This document shows positions 6,650 through 12,871 of a DNA stretch of 12,871 nt, one piece after another; the stretch's first letter is position 1; each line of letters begins with the position of its first letter. A model generated the notes under the pieces. The model was not told where the DNA came from, searched no databases, and saw only the letters and a program-made list of their open reading frames with translations. Source of the DNA: JBBEBE01 sp051746765 (GTDB lineage: Bacteria > Bacteroidota > Rhodothermia > Balneolales > Balneolaceae); assembly GCA_051746765.1 (NCBI GenBank), contig JBNJFK010000046.1:1-12871 (forward strand), given 5' to 3'. Made by a program: the position numbers and the translations under genes.

Positions 6650-7984
6650 ATGAAGATAGCGGTTGTCGGTACCGGGTATGTAGGACTAGTGGCTGGAACG
6701 TGCTTCGCAGACAGTGGAAACGAGGTGATGTGTGTTGATATCGACCAAGAGAAAGTCGAGCGCATGCAAAGGGGAGAGATTCCGATTTACGAACCTGGTT
6801 TGAATCGTGTCTTTGATCGATCCATTCGTGAAGGGCGTTTGACGTTCACAAACGACCTCAATAAAGCATTTACCACGGCTCAAATCATTTTCCTGGCGCT
6901 TCCAACACCCCCGGGAGCCAATGGTCAAGCCGATCTCTCTGCCGTTCTTCACGTGGCCGGAGAACTTGGAGATCTGTTGGAAGAGCAGCGTGAATACAAA
7001 GTCATCGTCAATAAAAGTACGGTTCCGGTGGGTACGGCAGACAAGGTTCGAGCCGTAATCTCCGAGCGAACCACCCAGGAGTTTGACGTCGTTTCCAACC
7101 CGGAATTTCTTCGCGAAGGAGCGGCAGTCGAGGATTTCATGAAACCGGAGCGTGTTGTGATCGGTACACGAAGCGAACGAGCCGCCTCCTTGATGAAACA
7201 ACTCTATGAGCCGTTCGTTCGTAGTGGAAATCCAATCTTGATCATGGATGAGCGCAGCTCCGAGATGACCAAGTATGCTGCAAACGCACTACTTGCGACA
7301 AAAATCACATTCATGAATGAGATTGCGAACATCTCCGAAAAAGTGGGTGCCAATGTCGATCAGATTCGTCGAGGGATTGGGACCGACAGCCGAATCGGGA
7401 AACGATTCCTGTTTGCCGGCATCGGGTATGGGGGAAGTTGTTTCCCGAAAGATGTGCAGGCCATCCACTATACGGCGGCAGAACAAGGCTATAATTTCCG
7501 AATACTCGATGCCGTAATGAAGGTCAATGACGACCAGAAAGTATCCATCGTTCACAAAATAAAACGATACTTCGGGGATCAACTGGAGGGAAAGGTGATC
7601 GGAATCTGGGGATTGAGCTTCAAACCGGAAACCGATGATATTCGGGAGGCACCGTCCCTCTATATTACCAAGGAATTGGCGAGGCTGGGCGTCCGGATGA
7701 AGGCCTATGATCCCGAAGCGATCCAAACGTTCAAAGCAGCTTCCGATGCGGATACGCTCGAATCGATCACCTTTGTCGACGATCAGGATGCTGCGATTGA
7801 AGGTGTAGATGCCCTGGTGATCTGTACGGAGTGGAATGAGTTTCGGAGACCCAGTTTCGAGCGATTTACCGAGAAGATGAATGAACCGATCCTCTTTGAC
7901 GGGCGGAACCTTTATGATTTGGATCGAGTTCGGGAGGCGGGATTGACCTACCTGAGTGTCGGTCGACCATCCGTGAATCTTTGA
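6650..7984 (+). CDS. ugd: UDP-glucose 6-dehydrogenase
   Basis: This enzyme oxidises UDP-glucose to UDP-glucuronate with two NAD+, providing precursor for surface or capsular polysaccharides. The 444-residue product starts with the Rossmann motif VVGTGYVGL (5-13) and has the standard domain order: NAD-binding, central dimerisation helix, UDP-sugar-binding domain. Catalytic Cys264 lies in GYGGSCFPKD (259-268). Lys208 and Asn212 of SSEMTKYAANALLATK (203-218) match the conserved catalytic residues of the Streptococcus pyogenes enzyme. GLSFKPETDDIREAPS, near residue 325, is the C-terminal domain signature. It starts 4 nt after greA and ends 29 nt before the NUDIX start, so it is surely co-transcribed. 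UDP-N-acetyl sugar dehydrogenases are relatives, but the active-site pattern favours UDP-glucose. Confidence 0.94.
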   Translation: MKIAVVGTGYVGLVAGTCFADSGNEVMCVDIDQEKVERMQRGEIPIYEPGLNRVFDRSIREGRLTFTNDLNKAFTTAQIIFLALPTPPGANGQADLSAVLHVAGELGDLLEEQREYKVIVNKSTVPVGTADKVRAVISERTTQEFDVVSNPEFLREGAAVEDFMKPERVVIGTRSERAASLMKQLYEPFVRSGNPILIMDERSSEMTKYAANALLATKITFMNEIANISEKVGANVDQIRRGIGTDSRIGKRFLFAGIGYGGSCFPKDVQAIHYTAAEQGYNFRILDAVMKVNDDQKVSIVHKIKRYFGDQLEGKVIGIWGLSFKPETDDIREAPSLYITKELARLGVRMKAYDPEAIQTFKAASDADTLESITFVDDQDAAIEGVDALVICTEWNEFRRPSFERFTEKMNEPILFDGRNLYDLDRVREAGLTYLSVGRPSVNL

Positions 7985-8013
7985 AATCAGTTGCCGATAC
8001 ATTCGGAGCCGGA

Positions 8014-8466
8014 ATGAAAAGGCTGATAGATCTCTATGTTTACAGGGTTCGGGACCATGCGATTGAGTATTTGATGCTCAAGCGTTCGAACAAGAAGGTC
8101 TATTCAGGCCAGTGGAGAATGGTTGGCGGGAAAGTTCTGCCGGACGAATCCTATTGGCAGGCGGCTCTGCGGGAGATGAAAGAGGAGACCGGACTGGATC
8201 CACTCCTGTTTTGGTCGGTTCCGTCATTGAACCACTTCTATGAAGCATCGAGTGACCGGATCCACTTGATTCCGGCATTTGCAGCCGAAGTAAACGAGCA
8301 TGACGTTCCGATACTAGATGACGAACATACCCACTTTGAGTGGCTGTCAGGTGGGGAAGCAACGAATCGTGTCTGTTGGCCGGAGCAGAAGCGCTTGATT
8401 CTCACCATCGACCAGATACTGTCTACAGACCAATGGCTCGATTCCTGGAATATCCCACTCGATTGA
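8014..8466 (+). CDS. NUDIX hydrolase
   Basis: This 150-residue protein contains a complete NUDIX box, G-x5-E-x7-REMKEETGL (residues 39-61), which binds the divalent metal for hydrolysis of nucleoside-diphosphate-linked substrates. The segment before it, KVYSGQWRMVGGK (28-40), is typical of the family's housecleaning or NTP-pyrophosphohydrolase branches, but the substrate cannot be assigned. I chose the ATG at 8014 because GGAG stands 5 nt before it; this is one of the few clear Shine-Dalgarno sequences in the window. An in-frame TTG at 7981, overlapping the ugd stop, is less likely. Its 3' end overlaps the next gene by 34 nt. Given the neighbours, a sugar-nucleotide or nucleotide-pool role is possible, but that is inference. 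Confidence 0.93.
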   Translation: MKRLIDLYVYRVRDHAIEYLMLKRSNKKVYSGQWRMVGGKVLPDESYWQAALREMKEETGLDPLLFWSVPSLNHFYEASSDRIHLIPAFAAEVNEHDVPILDDEHTHFEWLSGGEATNRVCWPEQKRLILTIDQILSTDQWLDSWNIPLD

Positions 8467-9680
8467 TTGCACACCTTTCTGGATGGGGGCTACTGACCGT
8501 ATTGGTTATTGTGCTCTCCGGCAGCAACGATGCATTTGGACAATCATCCGGAATGGACTGGAAAGTACGTCCGGATCTGTGGTGGAATACGGTTGACGGA
8601 GTTCGACCCGGATTGCAGTTCAAAGGGTGGGAGAGCGGTCCGTCCCGTCACATTCGGAGGGAGTTGGATTCCGGAGTCTGGATTGCAACGCGATGGCCGG
8701 ATCATCCGGTATCCTATCGGTTTCGGTGGTCCGAGCCACTACCATTTTGGACCGGTCGGGATTCCGGAGCAGCCCTCGGGATCATCAGTTCGCATCGGGT
8801 CGGTATTCGAACCCACGGAATGTTTCTCACCGGTCGATGGAACCGCCGGTCGAGTCACTCACCTCTCTTGGAACTGGAGCTCCGATATGAACAGATGCGA
8901 CGTACCGATCCCGGGTATCGTATCTACCCACAACGCTGGCAATCGGATTGGAATGAACGGTTCATTTTGGAGATGAACTGGCAGACGGAACCCGACGAGT
9001 CTGTTTTGCAATCCGTCTATGCATCTGTCTATCATCAAGTTCGTGGCGAATCCTTTCAAGGAGGAGACATTCGTTGGATGGTACGTACGGCCAGTAGAGC
9101 ACCGTGGGGTGTGGAGTCTCTGCTTCGATTCGGGACCGTCGGTTCATCGGCCCGCCCTGAATTTCGTTACGGCATTCAGAGTGGACAGGCGATTCGGCTG
9201 TTGGAAGACCCGATGTGGCGAGCCCGCGGGACACTTCCTCCCTCCGGCGTGACATCCGGATTTCTACAACCCTATGGTGGAATGTTACGTGGGTACGGCA
9301 AGCAGGAGGCCCGGCAGTGGTCATCCGGAGAAACTCCGCTTTGGGAGCATAAAGCAGGAGGAGAGTGGAGGGTCTGGACCCCCAATCCGGTTCAACAGGC
9401 ACTCCAGCAGGTGGAAACGGTTCGAGAGTTTGTCTCCTTTCGGACGCATCTGTTTTTTGCATCCGGTTACTTGGGTGGAGGGATGTCCGACCTGGCCGAT
9501 GGGTGGTATCATGAAGGTGGGGCGGGAGTCGAATGGAGACTCGAGGTTCCCGACAACCATACAGGGTTTCGGGGTTTTTCAATTCGATATGATATCCCTG
9601 TATGGCTGTCCAGGCCGGGAGAAGAGGAACCTATTCATTTTCGCCACGTACTTGGAGTACATGGCCGATTCGATTTGTAG
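8433..9680 (+). CDS. Predicted outer-membrane beta-barrel protein (Omp85-like C-terminal features)
   Basis: I do not recognise a named family for this 415-residue protein. It has a Sec signal peptide: basic N-region, hydrophobic core GWGLLTVLVIVLSG (17-30) and probable cleavage near AFGQ (34-37). The mature part is rich in Trp, Tyr, Arg and Gly with alternating polar/hydrophobic strands. The first strand-like segment, WWNTVDGVRPGLQF (50-63), resembles the opening of Bacteroidota surface-antigen barrels. LRGY (285-288) resembles the V/L-R-G-F/Y loop motif of Omp85 proteins. The C-terminus, with GFSIRYDIPVWLS (381-393) and HVLGVHGRFDL (405-415), looks like final barrel strands. No POTRA or peptidase domain is present. 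The ATG at 8433 overlaps the NUDIX gene; a TTG at 8463 giving a shorter signal peptide is an alternative. A lipoprotein gene follows after 8 nt, suggesting a shared envelope function. Confidence 0.72.
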   Translation: MARFLEYPTRLIAHLSGWGLLTVLVIVLSGSNDAFGQSSGMDWKVRPDLWWNTVDGVRPGLQFKGWESGPSRHIRRELDSGVWIATRWPDHPVSYRFRWSEPLPFWTGRDSGAALGIISSHRVGIRTHGMFLTGRWNRRSSHSPLLELELRYEQMRRTDPGYRIYPQRWQSDWNERFILEMNWQTEPDESVLQSVYASVYHQVRGESFQGGDIRWMVRTASRAPWGVESLLRFGTVGSSARPEFRYGIQSGQAIRLLEDPMWRARGTLPPSGVTSGFLQPYGGMLRGYGKQEARQWSSGETPLWEHKAGGEWRVWTPNPVQQALQQVETVREFVSFRTHLFFASGYLGGGMSDLADGWYHEGGAGVEWRLEVPDNHTGFRGFSIRYDIPVWLSRPGEEEPIHFRHVLGVHGRFDL

Positions 9681-9688
9681 AGCAGATC

Positions 9689-11470
9689 ATGCAGTACGAT
9701 ACAGAAACGCAGGGTTTGGAGGAGGAGTGGCGATGGGATCGCAATGGCAGAGTCACGTGGATCCTCTTTCTGTCGATCCTGCTCTCTTCATGCACCACGA
9801 CCCGTTGGAGTGTGGAGAATCCACGCCATCTGGATCGTCAACCGGAGGATGAGAAAATTGAGGAGCTCTACACTGTCAAATTGGAGCACGACGTAAGCCG
9901 GGAATCCCCCTATTTAACTTTTCAGCTCTATCGGCTCGACCGGTTTGCCGTTGCAGAACGAGTTCAAGTCGAGCGACGCCTGCAACAATATCAACCCACC
10001 TGGGGTTTTGCTGCTCTCGCATCTGTAGGAGCAGCGATCTCCTTTTATGCAGGATCCCGCTCCGGGTTAACCGGATTGACATCCAAACAACAGAGCTTTG
10101 CATTCAATGTGATGGGAGGTCTGCTTTCATTGGCAACTGTCGCTCACCTTGCTCCGGAGGGTGAGTCAATTCCAACAGACGAGACTCGTTCGCTGCGTGG
10201 ACGAAGCGGCCGGGCAGTTGTTACCGATACGGTCGAAGTATCCGGTATGGATTCGGGAAGTTATCCGGTAGACATTCAATTACAGTATGATGGCGAACGA
10301 CTCTATGACGACCGGGTTGAAGCCGGCAGAGAAGGGAGATGGGTGATCGAGCTGTCCGACCTCTTTCAGACACTTTTTGTTCGAGGGGACGAACCGGGCG
10401 TTCTCACACTAGATATGGTTCAAGAATCCGATACGCTTCATCTTCCCATCCCGCTCGAGGATTTTCTGCAACCCGTCGTTCAGATTGGTTCCGAGACGGC
10501 CGATCTTTATCGGTCAACCGATGGCTCCGAGGCATTAACCACGGTTGCTCGCGGCAGTGAATTTCCCCTGGTAGGAGACCTCGAAGAGAACCGTTTTACG
10601 GTGCAATTCGGGGGTTCCCTGGTGTATGTTGACCGGGATCAGGCAAGCATCCATTGGCGAAGGGCCGATACCGTCAACGAACCCTCCGTGATCCCTGCAG
10701 GAGAGGTCCCGTTCGGGGAAGTGGGGGTCGAGTTTGGTCTTCCGGAAATCAACTCTCCGCCCAGAGACGATGCGGCGATCCTGATGAGTAATCACCAGAA
10801 CAATTTGTATGGTGTTCGGCGATATACCAATCGTGATTTGGAGATGATGTCTCTCTATTTTGAAGACTCTTTCGGAGTCGATGCCGACTCCATTCATGAG
10901 TTGAACCTGATGGAGAGCTCCACAGCGTCTCTTGAACCGGACGTGTCCGGAGATCGTGTCTACGTCTGGATCAGCGGATTTGCCCGACTTGTCCCGGATG
11001 AATCCGGCGGGCAGATTGTAATGGTAAGCATGGAGGAGTCCGGACAGGAGACGGTACATCCGCTCGAGGATTTGTTGGTCGAAGCCGCTCGCCGATCCGG
11101 AAATTCGATGGTCGCTTTTCTTGATCTCACCTATCTGGACCCCGAGGAGTTAACGTCTGACGGCAATGTGAACAATCTGTTGGACGGGCTCTACGAATCG
11201 ATTCAGGAGGTTCAACCGGAATCCGTAGTTCTCTTTGCTTCACGGCCCGGGCAGTCCAGTGGCCGGTATGAAAGTCTTCGGTTCGAGAACCGATATCATC
11301 ACATCTTCCCTTACTATGTAGCCCAGGCGTGGAAACAGGGAATTACTCAAATAGATCGTCTGGTTGACTATACACAGAATCAAGTCGATTACACCAGTCG
11401 CCGGCTCCACGACAGACCCCAAAACGTAACGGCCGTCGGTCGTCTGCAGATCGATTTAAGGCAAGAATAA
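9689..11470 (+). CDS. Lipoprotein with SH3-like and catalytically inactive caspase-fold domains
   Basis: From the ATG at 9689 this gives 593 residues; an upstream extension would overlap the barrel gene and add no recognisable sequence. The signal segment VTWILFLSILLSSC ends in a lipobox with Cys35 as the predicted lipidated residue. Next come two hydrophobic stretches (about 105-123 and 139-155), a beta-sandwich-like part (about 178-260), an SH3b-like domain (about 262-323, RSTDGSEALTTVARGSEFPL) and a caspase-like (peptidase C14) fold (about 356-581). In the last domain the SGHG His position reads SGFA (Phe431) and the DACxSG Cys position reads LDLTYL (Thr481), so it should not be a protease. 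RRLHDRPQNV, near the end, matches the family's C-terminal QTP region in style. It is the last gene of the greA operon. Lipoprotein and fold are seen or inferred from motifs; the function is unknown. Confidence 0.8.
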   Translation: MQYDTETQGLEEEWRWDRNGRVTWILFLSILLSSCTTTRWSVENPRHLDRQPEDEKIEELYTVKLEHDVSRESPYLTFQLYRLDRFAVAERVQVERRLQQYQPTWGFAALASVGAAISFYAGSRSGLTGLTSKQQSFAFNVMGGLLSLATVAHLAPEGESIPTDETRSLRGRSGRAVVTDTVEVSGMDSGSYPVDIQLQYDGERLYDDRVEAGREGRWVIELSDLFQTLFVRGDEPGVLTLDMVQESDTLHLPIPLEDFLQPVVQIGSETADLYRSTDGSEALTTVARGSEFPLVGDLEENRFTVQFGGSLVYVDRDQASIHWRRADTVNEPSVIPAGEVPFGEVGVEFGLPEINSPPRDDAAILMSNHQNNLYGVRRYTNRDLEMMSLYFEDSFGVDADSIHELNLMESSTASLEPDVSGDRVYVWISGFARLVPDESGGQIVMVSMEESGQETVHPLEDLLVEAARRSGNSMVAFLDLTYLDPEELTSDGNVNNLLDGLYESIQEVQPESVVLFASRPGQSSGRYESLRFENRYHHIFPYYVAQAWKQGITQIDRLVDYTQNQVDYTSRRLHDRPQNVTAVGRLQIDLRQE

Positions 11471-11484
11471 CCCGTCTGCGGTGC

Positions 11485-11515
11485 TTTTCTCTCCGAGTTT
11501 AAATCCTTATATTTA
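11485..11515 (+). promoter_or_regulatory. Candidate promoter for sufB
   Basis: TTTT (11485-11488), 19 nt, then TATATTTA (11508-11515) resembles the Bacteroidota TTTG-N19..21-TAnnTTTG pattern with one mismatch in each box. It lies about 110 nt before the sufB ATG, inside the only gap between the long upstream operon and sufB, and is the most A/T-rich part of that gap. Confidence 0.35.
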
Positions 11516-11548
11516 TTCGTTCCAAATAAGCATTGTCGGCAAGGCGAC

Positions 11549-11570
11549 TCATCGGGTTTGACATCGATGA
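11549..11570. promoter_or_regulatory. Inverted repeat in the sufB leader, possible operator
   Basis: TCATCG and CGATGA form a perfect 6-bp inverted repeat with a 10-nt spacer, so the half-sites are about one and a half helical turns apart. It lies 56-77 nt before the sufB ATG, downstream of the candidate promoter. Fe-S operons are often controlled by Rrf2/IscR-type dimers, but this sequence does not clearly match a known IscR site; chance occurrence is quite possible. Confidence 0.2.
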
Positions 11571-11625
11571 AGGAGCCTGTCCGGGGAGTAGAAATCAGAC
11601 GGTATCAAACAAATCATCAAATGAC

Positions 11626-12871
11626 ATGAGCCAGACCAAAGAATTAGAGTCGATGATTGGTGAGGAGTACAAGTATGGCTTCTCCACGGATGTCGAGTAT
11701 GACGAGTTTCCGAAAGGAATCAATGAAGAGATTGTGCGTAAAATTTCCGAGATCAAAAACGAGCCCGAATGGCTGTTGGAATTCAGGTTGAAGGCGTTTC
11801 GGCAGTGGGAAAAAATGGAAGAGCCGGAGTGGTTCAACGCCACGTACGTGAAACCGAAGTTCGACGAGATACAGTACTACTCGGCACCGAAAGAGCGACC
11901 GGAGCTGGAGAGTCTGGATGAAGTCGACCCCAAGATCCGGGAGACCTACGAAAAGCTCGGTATTCCACTCGAAGAGCAGAAGATGCTCTCCGGGGTTGCC
12001 GTGGACGCGGTCTTCGACAGTGTCTCCATTTTTACATCGTTCAAAGAGAAACTTGCAGAGGCCGGTGTCATTTTCTGTTCCATTTCGGAGGCTGTTCAGA
12101 AGTATCCGGAACTTGTGAAGAAGTATATGGGATCCGTGGTCCCGTCCAATGACAACTTCTACTCGGCTCTCAATTCGGCGGTCTTTTCCGACGGATCTTT
12201 CTGTTTTGTTCCGAAAGATACCATCTGTCCGATGGAGCTCTCGACCTATTTCCGGATCAACAACATGGATTCCGGACAGTTCGAACGGACACTCATCGTT
12301 GCTGAGGAAAACAGCCATGTGAGCTACCTGGAGGGGTGTACGGCTCCGATGTACGACAAAAACCAGCTGCATGCCGCCGTTGTGGAACTGGTTGCTCTTG
12401 ACAATGCAGAGATCAAATACTCCACGATCCAGAATTGGTATGCCGGAGACGAGAATGGAAAAGGAGGGATTTTCAACTTTGTGACCAAGCGGGGAATCTG
12501 TAAAGGGAAGGCGTCCAAGATCTCCTGGACACAACTGGAAACCGGATCGGCCGTCACGTTGAAGTATCCTAGCGTCATTCTTCAGGGAGATGACTCGATT
12601 GGTGAGTTCTACTCGGTCGCTGTGACAAGCAAGTACCAACAGGCCGATACCGGAACGAAGATGATTCATATTGGCAAAAACACCAAGAGTACGATCATTT
12701 CGAAAGGTATTTCAGCCGGACATTCCAACAACAGTTATCGCGGCCAGGTGAAGTTTAGCAAGAAGGCGGATAACGCACGAAATTACTCTCAGTGCGACTC
12801 GATGCTTATTGGCCAAACATGTGGGGCTCATACATTCCCCTATATAGAATCGGCCAACCCGACCGGGCAGA
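11626..12871 (+). CDS. sufB: Fe-S cluster assembly scaffold protein SufB (3' end outside window)
   Basis: SufB forms the SufBC2D complex on which iron-sulfur clusters are assembled from sulfur delivered by SufS/SufE or SufU. From the ATG at 11626, 415 codons are open to the window edge; the family is about 480-495 residues, so roughly the last 65-80 are missing. The N-terminal region (GEEYKYGFSTDVEYDEFPKG) and the beta-helix core are clear. EGCTAPMYDKNQLHAAVVEL carries Cys238, equivalent by position to E. coli Cys254. QCDSMLIGQTCGAHTFPYIE carries Cys390, equivalent to E. coli Cys405 at the SufB-SufD interface. The ATG overlaps the end of a 20-codon upstream ORF and has no Shine-Dalgarno. SufC, SufD and SufS genes would be expected just beyond the edge. 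Confidence 0.97.
   Translation, partial: MSQTKELESMIGEEYKYGFSTDVEYDEFPKGINEEIVRKISEIKNEPEWLLEFRLKAFRQWEKMEEPEWFNATYVKPKFDEIQYYSAPKERPELESLDEVDPKIRETYEKLGIPLEEQKMLSGVAVDAVFDSVSIFTSFKEKLAEAGVIFCSISEAVQKYPELVKKYMGSVVPSNDNFYSALNSAVFSDGSFCFVPKDTICPMELSTYFRINNMDSGQFERTLIVAEENSHVSYLEGCTAPMYDKNQLHAAVVELVALDNAEIKYSTIQNWYAGDENGKGGIFNFVTKRGICKGKASKISWTQLETGSAVTLKYPSVILQGDDSIGEFYSVAVTSKYQQADTGTKMIHIGKNTKSTIISKGISAGHSNNSYRGQVKFSKKADNARNYSQCDSMLIGQTCGAHTFPYIESANPTGQ

Noticed and set aside
8962..9582. 206-codon minus-strand open frame inside the barrel gene
   Set aside because: Its product is a basic, low-complexity sequence of the kind expected from an antisense frame, whereas the plus-strand protein has a signal peptide and strand periodicity.
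9274..9852. 192-codon plus-strand open frame bridging the barrel and lipoprotein genes
   Set aside because: It is out of frame with both coherent genes, has no start context and shows no domain.
11471..11495. Possible terminator after the lipoprotein gene (CCG-TCTG-CGG followed by TTTTCTCTCC)
   Set aside because: The stem is only 3 bp, so the T-rich tract alone does not support an intrinsic terminator.
11558..11563. TTGACA in the sufB leader as a sigma70 -35 box
   Set aside because: No acceptable -10 box occurs 16-18 nt downstream; the nearest A/T-rich hexamer is about 25 nt away.
11644..12669. Long 341-codon open frame on the minus strand opposite sufB
   Set aside because: It lies entirely antisense to a clearly recognised sufB, its translation shows no family resemblance, and it follows from the codon usage of the real gene.

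Overview
The window reads like a chromosomal, mostly housekeeping segment from a Bacteroidota-related bacterium, with the Balneolota/Rhodothermota area as the best guess. Three things suggest this: the style of MetRS, SufB and EF-P; the general lack of Shine-Dalgarno sequences (one clear exception, before the NUDIX gene); and several candidate promoters resembling the Bacteroidota pattern TTTG-N19..21-TAnnTTTG. The taxonomic placement is inference. I see no insertion sequence, CRISPR array, tRNA or rRNA, and no gene-free stretch longer than about 200 bases.

Left half, minus strand, reading leftwards from 5977. A TrmH/SpoU-family RNA methyltransferase is followed by methionyl-tRNA synthetase (metG) and, 27 nt on, a neurotransmitter:sodium symporter-type transporter. 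A hairpin plus T-tract terminator closes that unit at about 1751-1794. A second compact unit follows: efp, accB and accC (elongation factor P, biotin carboxyl carrier protein, biotin carboxylase). accC is recognisable to the window edge, but two in-frame stops interrupt it within the last 40 bases.

Centre, 5978-6174. This divergent intergenic region carries two hairpins that look meaningful on the plus strand: a GAAA-tetraloop hairpin, and a perfect 10-bp hairpin followed by a T-rich tract. They lie 70-120 nt before greA and resemble a leader terminator.

Right half, plus strand. greA, UDP-glucose 6-dehydrogenase, a NUDIX hydrolase, a predicted outer-membrane beta-barrel protein and a large lipoprotein are packed with gaps of 4 and 29 nt, an overlap of 34 nt and a gap of 8 nt, so they probably form one operon. 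The last two genes are the accessory part. The lipoprotein combines a lipobox, two extra hydrophobic segments, an SH3-like domain and a caspase-fold domain in which both catalytic residues appear to be replaced (His by Phe, Cys by Thr). This predicted pseudocaspase, paired with a small Omp85-like barrel without POTRA domains, is the most novel item here. After a 155-nt gap with its own candidate promoter comes sufB (Fe-S cluster assembly scaffold), which runs off the right edge.
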